64,000 bases of DNA from the NCBI GenBank assembly GCA_035222895.1, contig JAVYIG010001595.1, forward strand, positions 186,001 to 250,000, read 5' to 3'. The notes below the pieces were generated by a model, which was not told where the DNA came from, ran no database searches, and was given only the letters and a program-made list of their open reading frames with translations. Within the stretch, counting starts at the first letter, position 1, and each line of letters opens with the position of its first letter. Source of the stretch: Strongylocentrotus droebachiensis (Eukaryota; Echinodermata; Echinoidea; Camarodonta; Strongylocentrotidae). Of the stretch, positions 1 through 9,554 are shown piece by piece. The position numbers and the translations under genes are program-made.

Positions 1-4
1 TGAA

Positions 5-95
5 AAGCGGACCTTATGAATAGCGGTCCTTATGAATAATGGACCTTATGAATAGCGGACCTTATGAATAGCGGTCCTTATGAATAGCGACATTG
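5..95. repeat. 16-bp tandem repeat at window edge
   Basis: About five and a half copies of the unit agcggaccttatgaat lie head to tail, differing mainly by an a/t swap (ggacc versus ggtcc) and one copy starting aatgg. The array probably continues to the left of the window. No coding frame is supported here. Confidence 0.9.
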
Positions 96-1149
96 ACCCC
101 CAAATTACTCTCTTGTTACATGTATAATTATAATAAGGGTGGGGGCTACATCCTGCAAGCTTTGCTTCAATAGTAGACCCTCCTGCATTTTTACACCGAA
201 TTACTTAAATATCTATATTTAAAAAATACATCATAGGTATTGAATCTCCTTCTTCTTCTTCCTACTATGCTTTTACTTTTCTTTTCTTTTCTACTTCTTT
301 GCCTCCTCCTCATTCTGCTTTGCGTTGCATTTTTTGTATTCACCTTGCCATATTGATAATGTACATGTATGTATTTTGTTAACTGTAGGGCCCCGCTCAC
401 GAGCTTAGTTTCTAAATGGGTCCTAAAACCATTCATTTTATGATGTAATTAAGTTAATATATGTCGATTAATGTACTATTACCAGTCTCTTTTTAGTAAA
501 AGGTTATATATCATGTTTTGTGTGGTTTTGAATAAAAATGAAATTGAACTTGCCTTAAGTTATTATAACTTTTTTTACTGGTTTCTCTTTCCTACTCAAT
601 AGTGTTTTTATTTCTGTTCAACCGACGCTGTCTTGGATTTCGTTTTCGTATACATGTATGTAGCATTATTTTGTTTTTATATTTGTATTTTCACTTATTT
701 GTCAAACATCATTCATTACCCCCTCTCTATTTTCTCTACGAAATGAGTTACTGCGATCCAACAAATTTTGTAAATGTAAAGACAAGCAGTTGTAACGCAT
801 AAACAATTTCAAATTATGTTCCTGTGTGTATATTCTTATCAATAGCTGTCGAAATATATTACATCACTATAATAACACTATTCAAATACTCTAAATCATG
901 AATCTGAAGCCATTTCACGGCACCTCGTTATTCCTAGTTTCCAAATCAAATGTAATCATTATAGCGCCGTAAAAGTGTATACCATTATTCTATCACGTAA
1001 TTAATTTCTCTGCATAAGTTTTCTTTCATGATTTTAATTTTGCTTCTTCGTTTTGCAATCGTTATTATAATACTCGTGTTTCACACCTTGAAATAACAAC
1101 AATAATAACAACAAACCCAGGTGCATGGTAAAAACAGATCAAGATAATA

Positions 1150-1870
1150 AGTAAAAGAAATTTAGATTAACCAGTCATAAAAGAACAAGGTATTGCAGAT
1201 AATGACCCTAAATGTTATGAAAAAACAGCAGAAGCTATTAACAAGCTGTTTATATCAATAACAAAAGACCACAGACCCCTGGACACGAGCAGATTTATAC
1301 ATGTACCTGCATTCTTACCTTCACAATCAATATACCAGAGGTCCAGCAATATGAGGTTTTCAACATGCTCCAAAAGATAAAAAGTAACAAAGCAGGATTG
1401 AAAGAAGATCTTCCACCTCGTATTAAGTTCGTGAATTTGCATATGAATTAAGCCTGTAGCAGATATCTTAAATGCATCTTTTCATCAGGGCATAGCATGG
1501 CAGTGGAAAAGAAGTCAACTTATTCCAATCCCAAAACCTCAATCACCAACAACTGAACAACTACGCCCCATAGCGTTAACTATAGTCGTATCTCAAAAAT
1601 GGACGAATCTTTTATAGCCAAGTGGCTCCTGGAAGACATATATAAGTACATTGACCCTCACCAATATATGGCAATAGACCTGGTTTATCAACATCTCACT
1701 ATCTTGTTAGACTATTGCATAACATTTTTGAAAATTGTGAGAGACCAAAATCTAGGCCTATGTCAACTCAGAAAAGGATATGTAAAATCATCCTAGGGAA
1801 AAGTTCTATAAATTATGAAGACGCCTTAAAACGATGCCAGCTTGAACGATTAAAAAATAAGGCGTGAAAA
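1150..1870 (+). pseudogene. Decayed LINE (non-LTR retrotransposon) reverse transcriptase
   Basis: Three-frame translation gives, in order, an EVFNMLQKIKSNKAG-like segment (about 1351-1395), ADILNASFHQG (about 1458-1490), then IPIPKPQSPTTEQLRPIALT (about 1528-1587), then WLLEDIYKYIDPHQY (about 1624-1668), and finally CKIILGKSS..NYEDALKRCQLERL (about 1781-1848). These match the order of blocks in the reverse transcriptase of Jockey/CR1-type LINEs. The blocks sit in different frames and are broken by stops near 1447 and 1612. The stretch between the last two blocks is far too short, so most of the palm and thumb has been deleted. The copy is dead. The family (jockey, CR1 or a relative) cannot be fixed by eye. 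Confidence 0.82.
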
Positions 1871-2240
1871 ATTCCTGGATTCCTGAACGATAAATCGTTG
1901 GCATGTCATTACGAAATAAACACAAGTATAGTCAATATAAATGCAGAACCTCTCGTTTTAAACAAAGTGCAATACCAAATTGTATTGATCTTCTTAATCA
2001 TCGCTGATTGTTTTAAGTTTTTCTTTAAAAACCCAATCTTTTTTATTTGTATATTTGAGCAGTTGTCTTTTTAACCAGACCATTATTTTATCTGTCATGG
2101 TTTTGTACGATTATGTGATATTTTTCATGAATAGATATTCTTTCCTATTTATATGTATCCTCAATACTTGTAAACATATACATTTCAGCTTTCACTGAGC
2201 TACAGCATGTGCATCCTACTCTATTTTTTTCGAAATAAAA

Positions 2241-2667
2241 CCTTGAATTGAATTTAATTACCTTCAAACAAAATTCTGGACAATTATGAGCTTGGTTTTC
2301 ATTTTTATTTAGGTCCAAAAATCCCCAAGATGTTAGGCCTGTATTTGGCGAAAGTTTCAAGGACGATTTCAAATGCTAAGAAAAAAGATAAAAACAAATA
2401 TGGCCGCCCACCTCGGGTGCAAATGTAACAACGTAGGAACTAGTATAATTTTCCCACAATTAACTGGAACTAAATATAATGGCAATGTGTCAAGCATTTG
2501 TCATAGTTTTTATTAAAATTATCTTATTGGGGTTCTCTAAAATGATGTTTAATTGTTGAAAATCTGTCCAGATCGTCACCTTTAATAATCAAAAAACAAT
2601 ATATATATTTCTGAGGTATATGATTTGTTGGTACAATGTATATGATTACAATTGCCCCATGGGTGTG
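2241..2667 (+). repeat. Dispersed repeat, copy 1 of 2
   Basis: About 420 bp shared with 3438-3857 in the same orientation. Landmarks in both are ggtccaaaaa, taggcctgtatttggcgaaa, atggccgcc, gaactagtataatttt and attgccccatgggtgtg. Differences are scattered substitutions and short indels. No coding capacity was seen. Confidence 0.88.
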
Positions 2668-3437
2668 GCAAATATATCACTTGACTTCCAGTTATGAAAC
2701 GACAATGGCTTCAAAATAATAAAAAATCATGCCAAGATATGCACCTTTAAGTAAGTATTTAACTACAATACAATAAAGTTGATATGTCAGAATTATAAAA
2801 AATATTTACAATTGTCACATGGCTACAGGGAACAATAGCAAACCGTGAATAAATATATAGTTAGTGAATTGCCAACTGTCTTTGTGTCAAGTTTAGCTAG
2901 CGGTACAGTGCCCCCCCCCCCCCTTGAACTTTTTTCAATTACCCCTAAAATGCCCCTGGTTACAAAGAAAGAGTGCCACTTTAACTTTGTAAAAAGTGCC
3001 CTATCCCCTTTTATGTCATGATCAGTGTTATTTTGGATTTCCTCATTTTCGTACATTAACTTTTACAACATTGCATTCAGCTACATGTATGAAGAACTAC
3101 GCCGGGTCAATTCTTAATAGCACACTTCCTGTCACATACAAACGAAGCTTAATCTGAATGTGGCCTGATATTGATCCTCGCCGGGGACAAAGAGTAGATC
3201 CTTACATAACACCTATTGTTCAGGGATGATCCTACATGTATGTTGAAACCGGGGACAAAAGTAACACGTTGCAAAGCTAGGTAACGGAGGCTCCATGCAT
3301 CCCTATATTAGGAACACGCTCTACACAGACCATACACATTTCGTTGCCCCACATCTGTCCTAAGGGTATTTAGGCAGGTCCATGGGCAGGTCAATACATC
3401 GAGGAACTTTTTACAGCTAAAAACATCGGAAGTAAAA

Positions 3438-3857
3438 TCTTGAATTACCTTTAAGAAAAAATCTAGACCAATAAGAGCTTGATTTTCATTTTGTATTTAG
3501 GTCCAAAAAACCCCAAGATGTTAGGCCTGTATTTGGCGAAAGTTTCATGGAGGAATTCTAATGCTAAGAAGAAAAAAAATATAAACAAAAATGGCCGCCC
3601 TCCTCGGGGGCAAATGTAACAACGTAAGAACTAGTATAATTTTCCCCACTTAACTAGGAAAATATATAGGCAATAAGTCAAGCCTTTTTCATAGTTTTTA
3701 TTAAAAATATTCTATTGGGTTCTATAATATTGTTGAAAATCTGTCCAGCTATCGTCACCTTTAATAAACAAAGAGCAATATACATGTATATATGTATTTC
3801 TGAGGGATATGATTTGTTGATGCAATTGTATGTGATTACAATTGCCCCATGGGTGTG
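3438..3857 (+). repeat. Dispersed repeat, copy 2 of 2
   Basis: Second copy of the 2241-2667 repeat, about 1.2 kb downstream in direct orientation. At its right edge it runs straight into a G-run-rich element beginning cagtggcgtacgcagg. Confidence 0.88.
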
Positions 3858-3875
3858 TTTTAATTGCCCCGTGTC

Positions 3876-4080
3876 AGTGGCGTACGCAGGATTTTTGTTC
3901 AAGGGAAGGGGGGGGGTTAACATTTTGAAATCTGGCCCAAAAAATTCGCGACGAGCCGCTGAATAAGCGGGGGGGGGGGGGGGGAGGGGGGGGGGGTGGG
4001 AGGTAAGAGGACATTTTTTTTTTTTTGGTCCCGAAATTTGAAAATTTGACCGATCGACATTTCGTTCCGTTGGGGGTCAT
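3876..4080. mobile_element. G-run-rich repeat of the gtggcg..gatttt family
   Basis: The block starts cagtggcgtacgcaggattt, carries several runs of G, a poly-T run, and the motif tcccgaaatttgaaaatttg. A relative at 37684-37991 shares that motif and the G-run/T-run order. ORFs predicted here are read through the homopolymers and are not credible genes. Confidence 0.6.
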
Positions 4081-4152
4081 CTTTTTTAGGTCATCCTTTT
4101 TAGGTCATCATTAGGTGATTGAGAGAGTAAAGAGAGATTGGGAGGGTAAGAA

Positions 4153-4164
<12 letters not shown>

Positions 4165-4202
<38 letters not shown>

Positions 4203-4215
4203 GGGGGGGGTAGAA
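4165..4215. repeat. (GA)n and poly-G tract
   Basis: Dinucleotide GA run followed by about ten G. A matching (CT)n run lies at 4531-4572. Confidence 0.9.
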
Positions 4216-4529
4216 AAGTGAGATATGTACAGTATATTAAAAAAAGAGTAAAATAGAGTGTTTGTGTGGACATACAAAGAAAATAATTATGATGATAATA
4301 CCACTAATAAGAAGTAGAAAAATATTAACAATAACAATAATGACAATGATACTATAATGCAACGGTGAAGAAAAAATACTATAATAAGCCCTCAAACAGC
4401 TTCCTGAAAAACAGTCAACTACAATGACAAATTATTAACAGAGTAGAGAGATAAAGATAAATAGATTTTCTCTCTACTTGGATTAAATCCCCATCGCGCA
4501 ATCATTTTTTTTCTTCCTATTTAGATATA

Positions 4530-4561
<32 letters not shown>

Positions 4562-5075
4562 TCTCTCTCTCTCGCTCTCACTTTCATTCACTGCCCTTTT
4601 ATCTTACTCCCTCTTGCTGTCATTATGTTTCACTCTCACCTTATTTTGTTTACCTTTCCTCTCATTTTCACAGCCTTTCTACTTCTCATGTCTATTTTTC
4701 CACTTTGTTTCGCCCTTCTATATTTCTATAACTCTATTTCATTATCTCTTTTTTCGGACACCCTTTTTTGCTTTCTGGCGTCCTCCCCTATTTCTCTCTT
4801 GCATAGTTTTTCTCCTTCTTATCTTTATCATGCCCTTTCAAGCCTCATTTCCCTTTAAAATGTTCCCTTCTCCTCGTAGCCGTCTCTTTTCCTTAACTAT
4901 TTCATCTATCATGTCTTCCTCTTTCTGACGTTTCACTACCTAGTCTCACGGATCAGTATACGATACGGGTTACTAGAAAGTGATGAGGTTTATACACGAA
5001 TATAAAGTACAGTAATTACCTGATGAATACTGAGATAAGTGGTGTAGAAAGCAATCGATGTAAACAAGACACAAT

Positions 5076-5450
5076 TAAACGATTGTTGCAGCTGGTCGAA
5101 TCATCCTACCAATGCCCTTATAACCATTATAACTATTTACACGATTACACGGTTACACGTTTGTTGCATCTGGTCGAATCATTTCACCAATGCACTTAGC
5201 TATTTACACGATTACACGATTCAGAGCGACATTCTTCAATCGTGTAAATTTACACGATTACACAGTTACACGATTGTTACATCTGGTCGAATCATCCCAA
5301 CAACGCACTTAATTATTTACACGATTACACGATTCAGAGCGACATTTTCAAGCGTGTAAATCTACACGATTACACAGTTACACGATTCAGGTGAATCGTG
5401 TAAACCGTGTAATCCGAAAAATTTATCGTGTAATCGTGTTGCGGAGATTT
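5076..5450. repeat. ttacacgat array with 112-bp higher-order unit
   Basis: Three long units start with gttgcatctggtcgaatcat-like sequence at about 5083, 5163 and 5275. They end in runs of ttacacgattacacg. The second and third also contain cagagcgacatt and the reverse-complement word atcgtgtaa or agcgtgtaa, so each unit can fold on itself. The right edge changes to the opposite orientation (gtgtaaaccgtgtaatc, then atcgtgtaatcgtg). No protein is encoded. Confidence 0.85.
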
Positions 5451-5622
5451 TCGGCGTGTACTGTAGATGAAGAGATCACAATTATTTGTCCTTTTTTTTC
5501 AATTTCAATTCCTCGATTCGATGCATTACAGTTGATGAAGAGATAATTAAACCTCTCAATTCTTGCAATCGCTGTGCTATTAAATATCCCACTTTGAACC
5601 TTAATTATATCACCGTAATCAG

Positions 5623-5742
5623 GCCACCCAGCGGATGACGATTACCCGCCTGACTTCGAGACGGACTCCGAGACTGACATCGACCAGCCCTCGACCTCAT
5701 ACAAGCGCGACAAGCACGCCACGTACGACTTCATTGTCAGGA
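5623..5742 (+). CDS. Coding-like internal exon, acidic, gene unknown
   Basis: The stretch opens after an AG (gtaatcag) and closes on a strong donor (agga|gtgagt). The open frame starts with two bases of a split codon and reads HPADDDYPPDFETDSETDID, then QPSTSYKRDKHATYDFIVR. It is GC-richer than its flanks and reads like a cytosolic acidic tail. It ends in phase 1, which fits the acceptors at 6056 and 6629 and also the first recognised TRPC exon at 9409. It could be the tail of an upstream gene or a 5' TRPC exon. I do not recognise the domain, and the polypyrimidine tract is weak. Confidence 0.55.
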
Positions 5743-6055
5743 GTGAGTTGATGAAATAATCACGGTTTATATTGAACTTGAATTTATTCTGCAAGTACAT
5801 GAGAGTAGCACACATACAAAGAAGTCTCATGAAAACATTATCATCGATAAAATATTAAAAGACTCAGTCACTGAACCATTAGTCCATCAACCAACTATAA
5901 GCAACCAAGTAGTCAATCAGTATTCATTTGATCGTACTCTCAACTTATATGAACAACCAACCAATCAAACAAAAGACACACACACTCAACCATGCTCAAT
6001 TGGTCCATCAACCAATCAATCACCTTCTAATCTAACACTCTGGTTTTCTTTGCAG

Positions 6056-6096
6056 AGCGCTTCATGGATGTGTCTAGCGATGAGTACATCTGGTAG
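6056..6096 (+). CDS. Possible terminal exon, version 1
   Basis: It follows a good acceptor (ggttttctttgcag). Joined in phase 1 to the exon ending at 5742, it reads KRFMDVSSDEYIW and then tag at 6094-6096. An AATAAA lies 54 bases after the stop (6150-6155), which supports a real 3' end. Both the exon and the upstream intron, rich in caaccaatcaatc words, resemble the block around 6478-6756, so it is probably one of a duplicated pair. Confidence 0.45.
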
Positions 6097-6149
6097 ACAC
6101 TGGGGCTAGGACTGGAGAACGTAGGGAGGAGTGAGGATGAGAGCTGATA

Positions 6150-6155
6150 AATAAA
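6150..6155 (+). terminator. Candidate polyadenylation signal
   Basis: AATAAA in the context gctgataaataaagatta, 54 bases past the tag stop at 6094-6096. It would end the transcript using the 6056 terminal exon. Confidence 0.45.
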
Positions 6156-6477
6156 GATTAAACAGCTCTCATCACGAAGCCAGAAGACGCTCGAATGACT
6201 GAGGAGACTGTAATTATGGTACAGCGTGTGTTTTTTTCCTTCCTGTTTTTCTCTATCTCCAGTTACTTTGATATATAAGGTCATGTTATATATGATCATG
6301 TTTAATATTGTTCCTATGATTTAGAAAATATAAAATTGCCCAAAAAGAAATCTGATATTTGAAGGGGCTATAGAGTTTTTATTTCATAACTAGATCAACC
6401 TTTTGGTAATTTCGCCAATCAAACAATTCATCAATCATTCAGTCTGTCATGCCGTCAATAACTTAAATGTACAATAA

Positions 6478-6600
6478 TTGATCAATCAACTAATACTTGA
6501 CCAACCAACCATTCAATGGATCAGTCGATCAGTCGATCAGTCGATCATTCATCCAATCCATCAATCAATCAATCAATCCATCAATCTTGTGTTTCAATCA
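6478..6600. repeat. Short gatcagtc / aatcaatc tandem tract
   Basis: Tetranucleotide-like repeats (gatcagtcgatcagtc, then caatcaatcaatc) form the intron just before the 6629 acceptor. A weaker relative precedes the 6056 acceptor (5880-6025). Confidence 0.8.
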
Positions 6601-6628
6601 ATTCATGTTCTGTTTTCTTTTCCTCCAG

Positions 6629-6756
6629 AGAGCATTGGTGTGCCTATATATCTGGTTAAGACTAGTAAACCCCAGCCATACAGGGCGCGGGATAGGACGG
6701 ATGAAGATGAGAGCCGTGAAGATCATACAGCTCTCATCAAGGAGCTACTCTGTTGA
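6629..6756 (+). CDS. Possible terminal exon, version 2
   Basis: The acceptor is tttcttttcctccag. In the phase set by the 5623-5742 exon it reads SIGVPIYLVKTSKPQPYRAR, then DRTDEDESREDHTALIKELLC, then tga at 6754-6756. The charged composition looks coding. It shares tayatctgg, gatgagagc and acagctctcatca with the 6056 exon region, so the two are likely tandem copies that give alternative C-termini. A strong donor-like site (tctgtg|gtgagc) lies at about 6787, so longer splicing is possible. The function is unknown. Confidence 0.42.
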
Positions 6757-7095
6757 TATGAAACAAAGACCACTTATCATTCTGTGGTGAGCATTTTTAA
6801 TTTTTCTCAAGCACTTTGGTATATCGTGTGATGTTGTATATAGTGAAATGTAAGCGGGGGTAAATAATTAGAAAGAGTTAAGATAAAAGTTTCTCATATT
6901 CGCACATTTTGTGGAAGAAAATCCTTTGATTTTGTGTTATCCATAGAGGAAACCTAAGTACATAAAAGTAAACGTATAGTATTATACAGTAGGATTTTAG
7001 TAACGAAAATGAAACGTGCATGCATTTCAAACCATTAAAAAAGGTCTTCTTTTCTCTTTCTTTCCCACTCAGATGCATGTAGCAGAATTAGAGAG
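6711..7095 (+). repeat. Duplicated block, copy A
   Basis: Begins agccgtgaagatcatacag and runs to gcatgtagcagaatt. It recurs with few changes at 7554-7939, on the other side of the 97-bp minisatellite. It includes the end of the 6629 exon and a possible gtgagc donor. Confidence 0.9.
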
Positions 7096-7553
7096 CCTCA
7101 AAGCAGGAGAAATGACCAAGTCATGATTAAAAATTGCCTAAGCCCTGAAACCAGCTTCAGAAGACAACATCAGGAGACAGAGATTGGAACTGCAGCAAGG
7201 CAGGATAAATGACCAAGTCATGATTATAACCTGCCTAAGCCCTGAAACCAGCTTCAGAAGACAGCATCAGGAAACAGAGATTGGAACTGCAGCAAGGCAG
7301 GATAAATGACCAAGTCATGATTATAACCTGCCTAAGCCCTGAAACCAGCTTCAGAAGACAGCATCAGGAGACAGAGATTGGAACTGCAGCAAGGCAGGAT
7401 AAATGACCAAGTCATGATTATAACCTGCCTAAGCCCTGAAACCAGCTTCAGAAGACAGCATCAGGAGACAGAGATTGGAACTGCAGCAAAGCAGGATAAA
7501 TGACCAAGTCATGCTTATAACCTGCCTTAGTTTTGAAACCAGCTTCAGATCAT
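7096..7553 (+). repeat. 97-bp minisatellite
   Basis: The anchor word ccctgaaaccagcttcagaa recurs at spacings of exactly 97 bases (starts near 7143, 7240, 7337 and 7434), with a diverged last unit near 7531 and a partial first unit. There are about 4.7 copies. The internal copies are nearly identical, suggesting recent expansion or homogenisation. Confidence 0.95.
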
Positions 7554-7939
7554 GAGCCGTGAAGATCATACAGCTCTCATCAAGGAGCTACTCTGTTGAT
7601 ATGAAACAAAAAACACTTATCATTCTGTGGTGAGCATTTTTAATTTTCCTCAAGCACTTTGGTAGATCGTGTGATGTTGTAAAGTGAAACGTAAACGGGG
7701 GTAAATAGTTAGATATAGTTCAGATAAAAATTTCTCGTATTGGCAAATTTTGTGTAAGAAAATACTTTGATTTAGTGTTATCCATATAGGAAAGCTGAAT
7801 ACATAATAGTAAACGTATAGTATTATACAGTAGAATTTTTAGTAACGAAAATGAAACATGCATGCATTTTCAAACCTTTAAAAAAGGGCCTTCTTTTCTC
7901 TTTCTTTCTCAGTCAGATGCATGTAGCAGAATTGGAGAA
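7554..7939 (+). repeat. Duplicated block, copy A'
   Basis: Second copy of 6711-7095, with small differences such as ttagatatagttcag for ttagaaagagttaag. It lacks the exon start present upstream of the first copy. Confidence 0.9.
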
Positions 7940-8079
7940 CAACAAATCCTTGCACATCGCCAACTTTTGAATAAAGGTTAATACTGTCTTCTTCAACTCA
8001 AATTCTTCAGAGCAAATCAAACTCGGGGGGGGGGGGGAGGGGTAAACGACTACGCCTTTGGCCTTCTCGTCTGAATTCA

Positions 8080-8262
8080 AGATGGAGAAAAAGAAGGAGT
8101 GACTCAGCGACATCATTGCAAGGTGTCAAAGGTCAGATGAAAGACGGGCCAGCAGAGCTTCTACTTTGAGTAACAGGAAGACGTTTGGCATCCGCAGTAA
8201 AAAGAATGATGGAAGAAAGATGAATACACCACTTATATTGATTCATGAATTATGATTCAAAG
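8080..8262 (+). pseudogene. Basic coding-like tail interrupted by TGA
   Basis: One frame reads SSEFKMEKKKE, a TGA at 8099-8101, then LSDIIARCQRSDERRASRAS, TLSNRKTFGIRSKK and on to a tga. The second part is rich in Arg/Ser with RRAS-type sites, as in a cytosolic channel tail. The KMEK word also occurs at the start of TRPC exon 12 (19664-19747). It may be a broken last exon of a TRPC relative, or chance. There is no firm acceptor. Confidence 0.3.
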
Positions 8263-8599
8263 TTCGATGAACTGCTGTGGACTACAAATCATAGCTCTTG
8301 AAATAAATGATGCAAATGGAAATAAATCAGAAAAGGTCTTTGGAATGAGATTTGTATCTTCTCTTTTTGTATAGCGTTGGTATGTTCTCAGAGAAAACGT
8401 GGAGAACGATGATAAACCATCAGAGAAAAAGTTACAGAGAGAGAGAGAGAGAGAGGGGAGAGAGAGAGAGATGAAGAGGGTAAGAGATATTAAGAGAGAA
8501 AATGAGATTAAGTGTGAGAGATGAATAAGCGGAGAGATGTGAAAAACAAAGTAGGCTTGTCCTTATTTTACAAAAAGATAAGTAAGAATAAAATGAAAT

Positions 8600-8782
8600 T
8601 TACACCGAAATGAAAGAAAATCGGTCTATGAGCTTTTTGTTCATCAAGGTATCTTCTTCCAGGTCAGAGGTTGATTGCAATATTTGTCCACACATCTCTG
8701 TTATCTGCCATTCTAATAGCCTACACTCTTGCAGTGTCATTCCTCTCCAGGTCTTAATGTACTCTTTCCGGTTTGTTCTCAC
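8600..8782 (-). CDS. Short unassigned open frame
   Basis: A 60-residue frame (RTNRKEYIKTWRGMTLQECR...) has balanced composition but no acceptor, donor or family I can name. It might be a retroelement fragment. It is listed because it is the only non-repetitive open frame between 8.3 and 9.4 kb. Confidence 0.15.
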   Translation of the reverse strand: MRTNRKEYIKTWRGMTLQECRLLEWQITEMCGQILQSTSDLEEDTLMNKKLIDRFSFISV

Positions 8783-9408
8783 CTTCCCGCTCGGTTTAGT
8801 GCCTTCTTATTTCCCTTCCATTAAGTATTTCAAGAAATTCATGAGTTGTAAGGGATGAATACAAAAATAAGTGAATGCGCATTGAATGCTATCCAAATAA
8901 TCAAAGAATTGATGAAAAACCATCGAAATTGAATGATGACAAATTTCGAAATGGCATCAACTTAAAAAAATGCTGAGACTTGACTCAAATCCAATTATTA
9001 AAAAATACACGAATAAACTGAATTAAATAAAAATTTAGACTAGAGCCCCGTATTGTATAGTTGTAATTTATTCCAAATCAATTGCAAACTTAAAACCGCC
9101 TTTGGGCGACTCCCTGCGAAGTGTCTCATACCACCGTCTCGACATTCATCTAAAAATGTGAATCACTTAATATGACAATATTGACTAATGGTTCTTCATG
9201 GTATCACTGACACTGAATGGGTATATCAAGAAATGATTTACTTTTCATGAAATGAAGAGAAAAAAGACATGTCGTACTAGACAAAGTGCACGTAATCATC
9301 ATGATCTCTTATGTATTAAATGTAGATATTCATAGTTTCATACAAATGCATGTAGTTATGAGTAAACGCACAAAATAATATATATTTATTAAACTTTATC
9401 CACGACAG

Positions 9409-9554
9409 ATGTTTTGACAACCTTGATTGCTTGCAAGGTGCCCATAGAGGACGCCCTACTCCACGCCATCGAATCACGCAATGTCGAGGTCGTAATGGAG
9501 ATCATCAACCTGCCCGACGAGGTGTCCATGCACAACTATATAGTAAGGCCGGTG
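9409..9554 (+). CDS. TRPC: TRPC exon 1 (first one recognised): ankyrin
   Basis: The acceptor is ccacgacag. The exon begins two bases into a codon, so it needs a phase-1 exon upstream. It reads VLTTLIACKVPIEDALLHAI, then ESRNVEVVMEIINLPDEV, the TRPC ankyrin block that precedes the ITPLILAA motif. Two in-phase donors are possible, gtg|gtacgt (end 9554) and ata|gtaagg (end 9542), differing by four codons. Confidence 0.88.
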
